Source of the DNA: Modestobacter roseus
Lineage (GTDB): Bacteria > Actinomycetota > Actinomycetes > Mycobacteriales > Geodermatophilaceae
Assembly (NCBI RefSeq): GCF_007994135.1
Contig: NZ_VLKF01000001.1
Span: forward strand, 682,001 to 746,000
Reading direction: 5' to 3'
DNA: 64,000 nt
The translations under genes and the position numbers were made by a program. Below the pieces are notes generated by a model, which was not told the DNA's origin, made no database searches, and saw only the letters and a program-made list of their open reading frames with translations. Shown here in pieces: positions 10,481 through 19,950 of the stretch (positions within the stretch are counted from its first letter, which is position 1; each line of letters begins with the position of its first letter).

Positions 10481-11556
10481 CGACCGGTCGGCCGGACTCC
10501 CACCCGGTCGTCGGCTCGCGCGAGCCACCCGTCGTCGACGACGGAGCCGTCGCGGAGACGGCCTTCAGGGCGAGGGACGTCCTGCCACTCCCGAAGCGCC
10601 GGGCCGGGCCGGGCGAGGCAGCGTCGGACCTGCCGGGCCAGTGCGTTCCGGCCGCCGGACAGGTCCTCGTGCACGACCCGGACGAACTGCACCCCGAGCG
10701 AGCGCAGCAGGTCCTCGTCGCGCTTCTCGCGCCAGAGTTCCTCTGCGGGCGTGCGTCCGTAGGACGGTTCCCGGTACTTCACCCTTCCGTCGAACTCCAC
10801 CGCCAGGGCGGCCTCTCGGTACCAACCGTCGGCGACCTTGACCAGCCGGCCGTCGACCCGGAGCTCCACCTGGGGCAGGAACGGCGGCAGACCGAGCGCG
10901 GCGAACGTCAGGCGGCCGTAGGTCTCCAGCCACGACTCGGCTCGGCCGTCGGCGAGTGCGACGGCTCGGGCCGCCCGGGGGATCCCAGGGACGAACTCCT
11001 GCCTCGCGAGCACGCGGCGCAGCTCGCCCTGGTCGGTCAGCCCACGTAGCAGGGCGGCGTCGGTGGCCGCGACGGCGTGCACCTCGGGCCACGAGCGCGC
11101 CACGTCGATGATCGTGCGGGCCGCCGTGGTCACCCGGTAGGCCCCGCGCAGGGTGACCTCGTCGTCCGGGAGAGCCGCCCGGGTCATCGACCACCCCTGT
11201 CCGCGGCGCCACCGGCGCGGATCGGTCAGCTCCACGGTCGCGGACGACGTACGGGGTCGGGGGAGCCCCCACACCCACGCCGCGGAGCTGCCGCTGAGCA
11301 CCGCCGACGGGCGGCCCAGGCTGGTGGTCACGGCGAGCGCGTCCAGACCCGGACGGCGTCGGGTCTCGGCCACCTCGGCCAGGTCGGCCGCCGTCACCAG
11401 GATGCCTGGCCGCAACCGCACCAGGCTCCCGCTGCGGACCGCGCTGGCGATCTCGGCCTTCGTGACGCCGGCCGCGGCCAGACCGGCGGAGGTGACGATG
11501 CCGAGCCGGCGGCGCGCGGGTTCGTCGACGCTGAGCGGTACCGGTGCGGTGGACAT
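10462..11556 (-). CDS. AbiEi-type antitoxin domain / DUF559 (Vsr-fold nuclease-like) protein
   Basis: A 364-residue two-part protein. The first 70 or so residues are a winged-helix of the AbiEi type (VTSAGLAAAGVTKAEIASAV, then RSGSLVRLRPGILV). A middle region with SSAAWVWGLP and TTAARTIIDVA is typical of AbiEi-like proteins in actinomycetes. The C-terminal part resembles DUF559: ESWLETYGRL, AVEFDGRVKY and a REKRDEDLLRSLGVQFVRV block, giving the Glu/Asp/Lys pattern of Vsr-like PD-(D/E)XK folds. No AbiEii nucleotidyltransferase toxin gene is adjacent, so this is an orphan. It is bracketed by two direct copies of a palindromic element that could be its binding sites. Whether it cuts DNA is unknown. 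Confidence 0.75.
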   Translation of the reverse strand: MSTAPVPLSVDEPARRRLGIVTSAGLAAAGVTKAEIASAVRSGSLVRLRPGILVTAADLAEVAETRRRPGLDALAVTTSLGRPSAVLSGSSAAWVWGLPRPRTSSATVELTDPRRWRRGQGWSMTRAALPDDEVTLRGAYRVTTAARTIIDVARSWPEVHAVAATDAALLRGLTDQGELRRVLARQEFVPGIPRAARAVALADGRAESWLETYGRLTFAALGLPPFLPQVELRVDGRLVKVADGWYREAALAVEFDGRVKYREPSYGRTPAEELWREKRDEDLLRSLGVQFVRVVHEDLSGGRNALARQVRRCLARPGPALREWQDVPRPEGRLRDGSVVDDGWLARADDRVGVRPTGRPSRAG

Positions 11557-11665
11557 GAGCGGACCGTGCCGCGTGCGGGCCGTTCGTGGCCCGTGAACGC
11601 CGAGGCGGTGGACGGCCGCGCCGGTTGGGGACGGGCTCGGGCGCCGTGCGTCGCTGAGGTGCTAC

Positions 11666-11750
11666 TCGGGTCAACCCGGGCCGGACGGGGTTGAGCCGCG
11701 TGCGCACGCGGCTCAACCCCGCCGCCCCCGGCTTGACCCGGACGGGACGA
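11666..11750 (+). repeat. palindromic element, upstream copy
   Basis: A perfect 34-bp palindrome (11687-11720, centre GTGCGCAC, ends GGGGTTGAG/CTCAACCCC) is flanked by GGGTCAACCC (11668-11677) and CTTGACCCGGACGGGACG-like sequence to the right. It is a direct repeat of 10395-10480 and lies between the divergent AbiEi/DUF559 gene and dusB. Confidence 0.85.
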
Positions 11751-11817
11751 CGAGAAGACGACGACGGGCGTGCGGCCGCCTCCCGCGCCGTGAGCCCGGG
11801 CACACATCCGGGCCACC

Positions 11818-11823
11818 TACTCT
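11818..11823 (+). promoter_or_regulatory. leaderless -10 box of dusB
   Basis: TACTCT ends exactly 7 bases before the GTG start at 11831, so transcription would start at or next to the first codon. No good -35 is visible. Confidence 0.55.
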
Positions 11824-11830
11824 GGACGGC

Positions 11831-12991
11831 GTGACCAGCGGGACGCTCGAGCGGACGACGGGGCTGCCGCCGCTGCGGCTGGGCCCGCTGACCGTCGACC
11901 CCGCGGTGGTGCTCGCGCCGATGGCCGGCATCACCAACCCGGCCTTCCGCACCCTGTGCCGTGAGTTCGGTGCGGGGCTGTACGTGTGCGAGATGATCAC
12001 CACCCGCGCCCTGGTCGAGCGCAGCGAGAAGACGCTGCAGATGGTGCAGGCCGCCCCCGGTGAGGCCGACGCGTTCAGCGTGCAGCTGTACGGCGTCGCC
12101 CCGGCCACGGTCGCCCGCGCGGTGGAGATGCTGGTCGACGAGCACGTCGCCGGCACCCGCCCGGCGCACATCGACCTGAACTTCGGCTGCCCGGTGCCCA
12201 AGGTGACCCGCAAGGGCGGCGGCTCGGCCCTGCCCTGGCGGCGCACCCTGCTGCGGAACATCGTCCGCTCGGCGGTCACAGCGGCCAAGGACGTCCCGGT
12301 CACGATCAAGACCCGGATCGGGATCGACGCCGACCACGTCACCTACCTCGACGCCGGCCGGATCGCCCAGGACGAGGGCGCCGCCGGGATCACGCTGCAC
12401 GGGCGCACCGCCGACCAGCTCTACAGCGGCACCGCCGACTGGGCGCCGATCGCCCGGCTGGTGGAGACCCTCGACATCCCGGTGCTCGGCAACGGCGACC
12501 TGTGGGAGGCCGACGACGCGCTGCGCATGGTCGCCGAGACCGGGTGCGCCGGCGTCGTCGTCGGGCGCGGCTGCCTGGGCCGGCCCTGGCTGTTCGGTGA
12601 CCTGGCCGCGGCGTTCGCCGGCTCGTCGCAGCGCGCCCTGCCGACGCTGCGCGAGGTGGCCGCGGTCATGCACCGGCACGCCACCCTGCTCGCGGCGGAC
12701 CAGGGCGAGCTGTGGGGCTGCACCGACTTCCGCAAGCACGTCGCCTGGTACCTCAAGGGCTTCAGCGTGGGCTCCGACGTCCGCCGCGCGCTGGCCATGG
12801 TCTCCGGGCTCGACGAGCTGGCCGAGCTGCTCGCCCGCATCCCCGACCAGCCCTATCCGCAGGCGGTGCTGGGCGCTCCGCGCGGGCGCACCACCCCGCC
12901 CCGGCCGGTCGCGCTGCCGGAGGGCTGGCTGGCCGACCGGGACGACCCGACCCCGCCGTCGGGCGCCGAGCTGACGGTGAGCGGCGGATGA
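11831..12991 (+). CDS. dusB: tRNA-dihydrouridine synthase (DusB type)
   Basis: This FMN enzyme reduces uridines in tRNA D-loops with NADPH. The 386-residue protein has the TIM-barrel start VVLAPMAGITNPAFRTLCRE, the catalytic-cysteine motif DLNFGCPVPKVTRKGGGSAL, the KTRIGID strand and the phosphate-binding ends GITLHGRTADQ, GNGDLW and GVVVGRGCLGRPWLF. The C-terminal helical RNA-binding domain is present (FRKHVAWYLKGF). The start at GTG 11831 is backed by the 7-base spacing from a -10 box. Its stop overlaps the next gene (ATGA), making a two-gene unit. Which uridine it modifies cannot be told from sequence. Confidence 0.92.
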   Translation: MTSGTLERTTGLPPLRLGPLTVDPAVVLAPMAGITNPAFRTLCREFGAGLYVCEMITTRALVERSEKTLQMVQAAPGEADAFSVQLYGVAPATVARAVEMLVDEHVAGTRPAHIDLNFGCPVPKVTRKGGGSALPWRRTLLRNIVRSAVTAAKDVPVTIKTRIGIDADHVTYLDAGRIAQDEGAAGITLHGRTADQLYSGTADWAPIARLVETLDIPVLGNGDLWEADDALRMVAETGCAGVVVGRGCLGRPWLFGDLAAAFAGSSQRALPTLREVAAVMHRHATLLAADQGELWGCTDFRKHVAWYLKGFSVGSDVRRALAMVSGLDELAELLARIPDQPYPQAVLGAPRGRTTPPRPVALPEGWLADRDDPTPPSGAELTVSGG

Positions 12992-13446
12992 CCAGCGGCC
13001 CCTTCCTCTACGACGACGACCCGGCGCCGCTGCACACCGGCACCCCGCGCCGGCGCACGGGCCTGCTGGTGGGGCTGCTCGTCGGCACCCTCGCGCTGGC
13101 GGTCGCCATGGCCGCGTCGATCGGCGTCTTCAAGGGGTCGGCGGAGGAGCAGTCCACGGAGGTCGCCACCGTGTTCGTCCGGGCGCTCGCCGCCGGTGAC
13201 CTCGCCACCGCCTACGACCTGGTCTGCGACGACGTGCGCGCCCGGGTGCTCGCCCCCGACCTCGCCGACACCTACCTGCGTCCGGGAGTCCCGGAGGTCA
13301 CCGGGACCACCCGCGACGAGGTCGACGGGTCGCCGGTGGAGCTGGTCGACGTGCGCTGGGACGACGCCGGCGCGATCTCCCGCACCCAGCTCACCGTCGT
13401 CCCCGAGGGCGGCACGAAGGTCTGCGGCACCCGCGGCCTGGACTGA
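12988..13446 (+). CDS. membrane-anchored DUF4878-like protein of unknown function
   Basis: A 152-residue protein that overlaps the dusB stop. One transmembrane segment (about residues 27-47, LLVGLLVGTLALAVAMAASIG) follows a short cytoplasmic, proline-rich tail. The outer domain starts with STEVATVFVRALAAGDLATA and continues with YDLVCDDVRARV, the helix-turn of SnoaL/DUF4878-like cone folds; two cysteines (VCDD and KVCGT) may form a disulfide. Such anchored domains are common in actinomycetes without a known job. The coupling with dusB is probably positional, not functional. Confidence 0.6.
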   Translation: MTSGPFLYDDDPAPLHTGTPRRRTGLLVGLLVGTLALAVAMAASIGVFKGSAEEQSTEVATVFVRALAAGDLATAYDLVCDDVRARVLAPDLADTYLRPGVPEVTGTTRDEVDGSPVELVDVRWDDAGAISRTQLTVVPEGGTKVCGTRGLD

Positions 13447-13582
13447 TCAGGTCCCGGCGCGGCCGGGTCCTCCGGCTCTGGCCCGGTGACCCCGGCAGCG
13501 CGAGCGTGGTGGTGACGCCACCGGGCACACCGAGGTGCCCCCGCCCCGCGCGGCGTGGTGGCCCGGGTGACCGGAGGACGCC

Positions 13583-16263
13583 ATGTCGCAGGTCTGGGTG
13601 CAGGACTTCCGCCACGGGTCGATGGACCAGAAGGAGCTGCTGGGCGGCAAGGGCGCCCACCTGGCGGAGATGACCAGGATGGGGTTGCCGGTACCGGCCG
13701 GCTTCACCATCACCACCGAGGCCTGCCGCTGGTACCTGACCCACGGCGCGCCGCCGGACGGTCTGGCCGAGCAGGTCGACGCGCACGTGGCCGTGCTCGA
13801 GTCGGCGATGGGCAAGCGGCTGGGCGACCGCCGCGACCCGCTCCTGGTCTCCGTGCGCTCCGGCGGGGCGAGGTCGATGCCCGGGATGATGGAGACCGTC
13901 CTGGACGTCGGGCTGAACGACGAGTCGGTGCTCGGTCTGGCCGAGCAGTCCGGCAACCCGCGCTTCGCGTGGGACTCCTACCGCCGCCTGGTGCACATGT
14001 TCGGCACCACCGTGCTGGGCATCGCCGACCGGCCGTTCGCGGACGCCCTGGACAAGGCGAAGGCGGCGCAGGGGGTGAGCCGCGACGTCGACCTGGACGC
14101 CGGTGCCCTCCAGCAGCTCGTCGGCACCTACCGGGAGCTGGTGCGCGAGCTGGCGGGACGCGAGTTCCCCACCGGTCCCCGGGAGCAGCTCGAGCTGGCG
14201 ATCGCGGCGGTCTTCCGGTCCTGGAACGCCGAGCGGGCCGTGGTCTACCGCCGGCAGGAGCGGATCCCCGCCGACTCCGGCACCGCGGTCAACGTGATGG
14301 CGATGGTCTACGGCAACCTGGGGAGGACTCGGGCACCGGCGTCGCGTTCACCCGTGACCCGGCCACCGGCGCCCCCGGCGTCTACGGCGACTACCTGGCC
14401 GACGCCCAGGGGGAGGACGTCGTCGCGGGCATCCGCAACACGGTGCCGCTGACCGACCTCGCGACCCTGGACGCCCGGTCGTTCGCCGGCCTGCGCGAGG
14501 TGATGCGGCTGCTCGAGGAGCACTACCGGGACCTCTGCGACATCGAGTTCACCATCGAGCGCGGGCGGCTGTGGATCCTGCAGAACCGGGTCGGCAAGCG
14601 CACACCCGGCGCGGCCTTCGTGATCGCCGCGCAGCTGGTCGACGAGGGCGTCATCGACCTCGACGAGGCGCTGCGCCGGGTCACCGGTGACCAGCTGGCG
14701 CACCTGATGTTCCCGGCGTTCGGCGACGCGGGTGGCGCCGTGGAGCTCACCCGGGGGATGAACGCCAGCCCCGGCGCGGCCGTGGGCCGGGCGGTCTTCA
14801 GCTCCGCGGCCGCCGTGGAGTGGGCCGGGCGGGGGGAGGACGTCGTGCTGGTCCGGCGGGAGACCACGCCCGACGACCTGGCCGGCATGATCGCCGCGCG
14901 CGGGGTGCTGACCAGCCGCGGCGGGCGCACCAGTCACGCCGCCGTCGTCGCCCGCGGGATGGGGCGCACCTGCGTCTGCGGCGCCGAGGAGCTCGACGTC
15001 GACCTCGAGGCCCGCCAGGTCACGGCCCCCGGCGGGGTCGTCGTCCGGGAGGGCGACGTGCTGTCGGTGGACGGGACGACGGGGCGGGTCTGGCTGGGGG
15101 CGGTGCCGGTGGAGACCTCGGCCGTCGTCCGGTACTTCGAGGGCGAGCTCGCCCCCGAGGACGGCGACGACGTCGTCCAGGCCGTGCACCGGCTGATCGG
15201 GCACGCCGACGCCCGGGCCCGGCTGGGCGTCGAGGCCAACGCCGACACCCCGGCGGACGCCGCGCGGGCGCGGCGGTTCGGTGCCCGGGGGATCGGGCTG
15301 TGCCGCACCGAGCACATGTTCCTGGGCGAGCGGCGGCCGCTGGTGGAGCAGCTGGTCCTCGCCGAGGACGACGCCGGGCGGGAGGCCGCGCTGGCCGCCC
15401 TGGCGCCGCTGCAGCGCCAGGACTTCACCGAGCTGTTCGCGGCGATGGACGGGCTGCCGGTCACCATCCGGCTGCTCGACCCGCCGCTGCACGAGTTCCT
15501 GCCCGACCTCACCGAGCTGTCGGTGGAGGTGGCGGTCGCCGAGGAGCAGCACCACCACGACGCCCGCGGTCTGCGGCTGCTCGCCGCGGTGCGGCGGATG
15601 CACGAGCAGAACCCGATGCTCGGCCTGCGCGGGGTACGGCTGGGGCTGGTCGTGCCGGGGCTGTACCGCATGCAGGTGCGGGCGGTCGCGGAGGCGGCGG
15701 CCGAACGGATCGCCGCCGGCGGCGACCCACGGCCACAGGTGATGGTCCCGCTGGTGGCCACGGTGACCGAGCTGGAGCTGGTCCGCGCGGAGGCGGAACG
15801 GGTGGTCGCCGAGGTGGCTGCCGAGCGGGGGGTGGAGCTGCGCGTCCCGATCGGCACGATGATCGAGGTGCCGCGCGCGGCGCTCACCGCCGGTGAGATC
15901 GCCGGGGCGGCGGAGTTCTTCTCCTTCGGCACCAACGACCTCACCCAGCTCACCTGGGGCTTCAGCCGGGACGACGTCGAGGCCGCGTTCTTCCCGGCGT
16001 ACCTGCAGCGCGGGGTCTTCGCCGTCTCGCCGTTCGAGTCGCTGGACCGGACCGGCGTCGGTGCGCTGGTGGAGCTCGCCGCCGCGCGCGGCCGGGCCGC
16101 CCGGCCGGGGCTGCGCACCGGCGTCTGCGGGGAGCACGGCGGTGACCCGGAGTCCATCCACTTCTTCGCCCGGGCCGGACTGGACGACGTCTCCTGCTCG
16201 CCGTTCCGGGTGCCGGTGGCGCGGCTGGAGGCGGGCCGGGCGGCGGTGCTGGCGGCCGGCTGA
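13583..16263 (+). pseudogene. ppdK: pyruvate, phosphate dikinase, one-base frameshift
   Basis: PPDK interconverts pyruvate, ATP and Pi with PEP, AMP and PPi. Residues 1-247 (ATG at 13583, GGAGGA before it) read as the N-terminal ATP-grasp domain, e.g. KELLGGKGAHLAEM and VSVRSGGARSMPGMMETVL. At about 14320 the frame changes: after VYGNLG the expected EDSGTGVAFTRDPATG continues only in the +2 frame. A run reading CTGGGGAGG has one G fewer than needed. The rest is intact to 16263, including the phosphohistidine motif GGRTSHAAVVARGMG and the PEP-binding FGTNDLTQLTWGFSRDD. The restored product would be about 893 residues, the normal length. It may be a sequencing error, as everything else is well conserved. 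Confidence 0.88.
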
Positions 16264-16356
16264 CCGTGGGCGGCCGGGAGAGGCGGGGGGGGCCCGGACG
16301 AGCCACCCGCCCCCAGGGGTCCCACGGCTGTCAGCGCAGCGTGGTACCCATGACGG

Positions 16357-16983
16357 GTGGCGTTCGCGGGCCGGCTGGCCGTCCGGGTGATCGGGGCCGC
16401 GGTGGCTGCGGTGACCCTGCTCGTCGGCTCGACGGCGCTGGCGATCTGGTGGACGGCGCGGCAGGACGCGCGGCCGGCCTCCGATGCGATCGTGGTGCTG
16501 GGCTCGGCGCAGTACAACGGCGTCCCGTCGTCCATCTTCGAGGCGCGGCTGGAGCACGCCCGTGAGCTCTACGAGGACGGCGTGGCTCCGGTGATCGTGA
16601 CCGTGGGCGGCCGCGCGGAGGGCGACGAGTTCTCCGAGGCCGAGGCCGGGCGCGACTACCTGGCCGACACCGGTGTCCCGCGCGACGCGCTGCTGGCCGT
16701 GCCGGAGGGCGTCGACACCCTGGAGAGCGTCCGCGCGGTCGCGGCGGAGTTCGCCGACCGTGGCTGGGAGAGCGCCGTCCTGGTCAGCGACCCGTGGCAC
16801 GCCATGCGGGCCGAGCGGATGGCCTCCGACGCCGGCCTCGAGGCGACCAGCTCGCCCACCCGCCAGGGGCCCGCCGTGCAGACCCGCACCACGCAGTTCC
16901 GCTACATCCTCCGGGAGACCGCCGCGTACCTGCTCTACCGCGCGACCGGTGAGAGCGTCGCCGGCGCCCCGGGCATCGGCTGA
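16357..16983 (+). CDS. YdcF/SanA-like DUF218 membrane protein
   Basis: A 208-residue protein with one N-terminal transmembrane segment (about residues 9-30) and a DUF218 domain: ASDAIVVLGSAQYNGVPSS, FEARLEHARELYEDG, IVTVGGRAEGDEFSEAEAG and the SAVLVSDPWHAMRAERMA strand-loop. The family includes SanA and ElyC, linked to envelope integrity and vancomycin sensitivity in enterobacteria; some members bind nucleotides. It starts at GTG 16357 and is followed after 11 bases by the next gene, so it probably leads the operon that contains dnaG. Substrate unknown. Confidence 0.8.
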   Translation: MAFAGRLAVRVIGAAVAAVTLLVGSTALAIWWTARQDARPASDAIVVLGSAQYNGVPSSIFEARLEHARELYEDGVAPVIVTVGGRAEGDEFSEAEAGRDYLADTGVPRDALLAVPEGVDTLESVRAVAAEFADRGWESAVLVSDPWHAMRAERMASDAGLEATSSPTRQGPAVQTRTTQFRYILRETAAYLLYRATGESVAGAPGIG

Positions 16984-16994
16984 GGAGGAGGACC

Positions 16995-17474
16995 GTGCTC
17001 GAGCTGGGCAAGAAGGGGGCGCACGGCGTGCCGAAGGGCGTCGTCCCCGTGCTGTCCGACGGGGCCGTGGTGGCCACGCTGCACGCCGCCCACTGGCGGG
17101 AGGCGGCCACCGCCGAGGTGGGTGACCGGCGCTGGGAGTTCCAGCGGCAGGGCAGCCGCGAGCTGGTCGGCCGGTGGGCGCAGGAGCCGGCGGGCAGCGT
17201 GCGGCTGCGCGCGCACGCGGTGTCGTTCTGGAAGAACCGCTGGGCCGTGGAGCTGGACGGCGTGCCCGTCGACGTCGAGACCGGGTCGTGGTGGAAGGGC
17301 ACCCGCCGCTACCGACGCGGTGATCGGCTGCTGGCCGAGAGCGGCCGCACCGGCGGCTGGGGCTGGCGGCACACCCTGACCACCGACGCCGGCCTCCCGC
17401 TCGACCACGCCGTCTTCCTGCTGTGGTTCGAGTCGGTGCTGACCCGCCGTCAGGCCGCCGCGGCGGCGGCCTGA
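16995..17474 (+). CDS. conserved hypothetical protein upstream of dnaG
   Basis: A 159-residue soluble protein with many aromatic and basic residues: WREAATAEVGDRRWEFQR, SVRLRAHAVSFWKNRWAVEL and GSWWKGTRRYRRGDRLLAES. The alternating strand pattern with repeated W/R positions resembles the beta-barrel of LURP-one or Tubby-like C-terminal folds, but I do not recognise a named family. Its stop overlaps the dnaG start (TGATG), and the gene in front ends 11 bases upstream, so it is part of the dnaG operon. No catalytic motif or signal peptide is seen. Confidence 0.65.
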   Translation: MLELGKKGAHGVPKGVVPVLSDGAVVATLHAAHWREAATAEVGDRRWEFQRQGSRELVGRWAQEPAGSVRLRAHAVSFWKNRWAVELDGVPVDVETGSWWKGTRRYRRGDRLLAESGRTGGWGWRHTLTTDAGLPLDHAVFLLWFESVLTRRQAAAAAA

Positions 17475-19357
17475 TGGCCGGCCGGGGGCGCATCCGCGCC
17501 GCGGACATCGCGCTGGTCCGCGAGCGGGCCAAGATCGACGACATCGTCGGTGAGCACCTGCAGCTCAAGCGCGCCGGCGGCGGCAGCCTCAAGGGGCTGT
17601 GCCCGTTCCACGACGAGAAGTCGCCGTCCTTCCACGTGACCCCGTCGCGGAACCTCTTCCACTGTTTTGGTTGCGGGGCCGGTGGCGACGTCATCCGGTT
17701 CATCCAGGACATCGACCACCTGTCCTTCACCGAGGCCGTCGAGCTGCTGGCCGGCCGGGCCAACGTCGAGCTGCACTACGAGGACGACGGCGGGCGGCCC
17801 ACCGGCGGCCCCGACCGGGCCGCGGCCGGGCAGCGGGCCCGGCTGGTGTCGGCCAACGCCGAGGCCGCGCGGTTCTACGCCGAGCAGCTGATGACCCCCG
17901 ACGCCGCGCCGGCCCGGCAGTTCCTCGCCGAGCGCGGCTTCGACCGGCAGGTCGCCCTCGACTTCGGCTGCGGCTACGCCCCCGGCGGCTGGGACGTGCT
18001 CACCCGGCACCTGCGCGGTCTGGGCTACTCGCAGGCCGAGCTGGTCACCGCGGGCCTGGCCAAGGAGTCCTCCCGCGGCACGCTGATCGACCGGTTCCAC
18101 CGCCGGCTGATCTGGCCGATCCGCGACCTCACCAACGACGTCATCGGCTTCGGTGCGCGCAAGCTGATGGACGACGACCCGGGCCCGAAGTACCTGAACA
18201 CCCCCGAGACGCCGCTGTACAAGAAGAGCTCGGTGCTCTACGGCGTCGAGCGGGCCAAGCGGGACATCGCCCGCAACCACCAGGCCGTCGTCGTCGAGGG
18301 CTACACCGACGTGATGGCCTGCCATGTCGCCGGCGTCACCACCGCCGTCGCCTCCTGCGGCACCGCGTTCGGCGCCGAGCACATCAACGTGCTGCGCCGG
18401 CTGCTGATGGACCAGGACGAGTTCCGCGGGGAGGTCGTCTACACCTTCGACGGCGACGCGGCCGGCCAGGCGGCGGCGATGAAGTCGTTCAAGGAGGACC
18501 AGCGCTTCGTGGCGCAGACCTTCGTCGCGGTCGAGCAGGAGGGCCGCGACCCGTGCGAGCTGCGCCAGGCGCACGGCGACGCCGCGGTGCGTGACCTCAT
18601 CGCCCGGCGCACCCCGCTGATCGAGTTCGTGCTGCGCACGATGCTGGCCGAGTACGACCTGGACACCGTGGAGGGCCGGGTCGCGGCGCTGGACAAGACC
18701 GCACCGCTGCTGGCCCAGATCAAGGACCACGCGCTGCGGCCGGCCTACGCCCGCCGGCTCGCCGGGCTGCTCGGCCTGCCCGACGAGAGCGAGGTGGTCG
18801 CGCGGGTGCGCCGGCTGGCCGACGGCGGTGCCTCCCCCGAGCGCGGCCGGGTGCGCACCCCGCGCAAGAGCCCGGACGACGTCGCGGTCGAGGTGGAGCG
18901 CGAGGCGGTCAAGGCAGCCCTGCAGTGCCCGGAGATCGCCGGGCCGGAGTTCGACGCCGTGCGCGCCGAGGACTTCACCCACCCCGACTACGCCGCGGTG
19001 GCCGCCGCGGTCGCCGCCGCCGGAGGAGCGGCCGGGGCCACGGTCAGCGGCGCCGACTGGGTGGAGCAGGTGGAGCAGCACTGCGACCGGGAGACGGCGA
19101 CGGCGATGCTGACCGCGCTGGCGGTGGAGCCGATGCGGTCGGTGGGGGAGAACGACGTCACCTACGTCAACGCCCTGATGGCGCGGCTGCAGGAGATCAT
19201 CACCATCCGGCAGGTGGCTGCGCTGAAGGGCAAGCTGCAGCGGATGAACCCGGTCGAGGCCGCCGACGAGTACATGAAGGCGTTCAAGCAGCTGATGGAC
19301 CTCGAGCAGCTGGCGATCTCGCTGCGCAAGCGGGCGGCCGGCGGCCTGACGCCGTGA
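17474..19357 (+). CDS. dnaG: DNA primase
   Basis: DnaG makes RNA primers at the replication fork. The 627-residue protein has the N-terminal CHC2 zinc-binding domain (GLCPFHDEKSPSFHV and NLFHCFGCGAGGDV, about residues 41-70) and the primase core. Its Toprim domain shows the Glu motif EGYTDVMA (about 275) and DGDAAG (about 325). A C-terminal helical domain that would contact DnaB follows. Length is usual. The ATG at 17474 overlaps the previous stop by one base. The stop in turn overlaps the next GTG, so three or four genes are tightly coupled. Confidence 0.96.
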   Translation: MAGRGRIRAADIALVRERAKIDDIVGEHLQLKRAGGGSLKGLCPFHDEKSPSFHVTPSRNLFHCFGCGAGGDVIRFIQDIDHLSFTEAVELLAGRANVELHYEDDGGRPTGGPDRAAAGQRARLVSANAEAARFYAEQLMTPDAAPARQFLAERGFDRQVALDFGCGYAPGGWDVLTRHLRGLGYSQAELVTAGLAKESSRGTLIDRFHRRLIWPIRDLTNDVIGFGARKLMDDDPGPKYLNTPETPLYKKSSVLYGVERAKRDIARNHQAVVVEGYTDVMACHVAGVTTAVASCGTAFGAEHINVLRRLLMDQDEFRGEVVYTFDGDAAGQAAAMKSFKEDQRFVAQTFVAVEQEGRDPCELRQAHGDAAVRDLIARRTPLIEFVLRTMLAEYDLDTVEGRVAALDKTAPLLAQIKDHALRPAYARRLAGLLGLPDESEVVARVRRLADGGASPERGRVRTPRKSPDDVAVEVEREAVKAALQCPEIAGPEFDAVRAEDFTHPDYAAVAAAVAAAGGAAGATVSGADWVEQVEQHCDRETATAMLTALAVEPMRSVGENDVTYVNALMARLQEIITIRQVAALKGKLQRMNPVEAADEYMKAFKQLMDLEQLAISLRKRAAGGLTP

Positions 19358-19932
19358 AGGTGCTCGACGCGCTGCGCGCCCGGTTCGCCCGCCCGCCGGA
19401 GCTGGTGCGGGCGGTGGTCGCCGCGTCACCGGACCCGGACGAGCGGGTGCTCGCCTGGGGGCCGCTGGCGGGCGGCGGCTGGCTGGTGGCGACCTCCCGC
19501 GGCCTGCGGGTGGTGCCCGGTGACCTGGCGCTGACCGACGCCGCGGCGGTGCCGGTGCTGCGCTGGCACGAGGTGGGCACGGCGCGGTGGACGGCGGCGG
19601 GTGCCGGGGGGAGCTTCCTGGTCACGCCGCTCACCGAGGTGGAGCCGGGGGTGCAGGCCCGGGGCCCGCAGCAGCGGTACGTGCTGACCGAGGCGGGGGA
19701 ACTGCCGGGCGAGGTGCGCAGCCGGGTCGACCGCACGGTGGTGACCAGCCAGCGGCACCCGCTGCCCGGTGGGGGTGCGGTGCTGCTGGTGGCGCGCCGG
19801 GTGCCCGGTCAGGCGGCGCGGGAGTGGAGCGTGGTGTTCGACGACGACGCCGACCGCGACGACCCGCAGGCCCGGCAGGTCGCCCGGGACCGGCTGGCCG
19901 CCGCGGTGGACGCCGACGACCCGACCCGCTGA
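19354..19932 (+). CDS. conserved hypothetical protein coupled to dnaG
   Basis: A 192-residue protein that starts at a GTG overlapping the dnaG stop by four bases. It opens with a short helix (VLDALRARFARPPELVRAVV) and then runs as beta strands: ERVLAWGPLAGGGWLVATSR, GLRVVPGDLALTD, VPVLRWHEVGTARWT. The pattern is that of a PH-like or small beta-sandwich domain without membrane segments. It is a familiar unnamed neighbour of dnaG in actinomycetes. No active-site motif is visible. Confidence 0.65.
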   Translation: MKVLDALRARFARPPELVRAVVAASPDPDERVLAWGPLAGGGWLVATSRGLRVVPGDLALTDAAAVPVLRWHEVGTARWTAAGAGGSFLVTPLTEVEPGVQARGPQQRYVLTEAGELPGEVRSRVDRTVVTSQRHPLPGGGAVLLVARRVPGQAAREWSVVFDDDADRDDPQARQVARDRLAAAVDADDPTR

Positions 19933-19950
19933 CCGTGGGCCGGGTGGAGG

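Noticed and set aside
10382-11830. A complete AbiE toxin-antitoxin pair
   Set aside because: No AbiEii nucleotidyltransferase gene lies on either side; dusB and glyS are the direct neighbours.
13447-13470. Third copy of the TTGATCAGG-type structured repeat after the dusB operon
   Set aside because: Only CTGATCAGGTCC is shared; the hairpin arm with GCGTCC-CCTGCACC is missing.
14310-14340. Programmed ribosomal frameshift in ppdK
   Set aside because: No slippery heptamer or stimulatory structure is evident, and PPDK is not known to use one; a lost G in a run is simpler.
14308-17763. A very long minus-strand open frame (over 1100 codons) opposite ppdK and its neighbours
   Set aside because: It mirrors the codon bias of the plus-strand genes, has no recognisable domain and spans several genes; typical of very GC-rich DNA.
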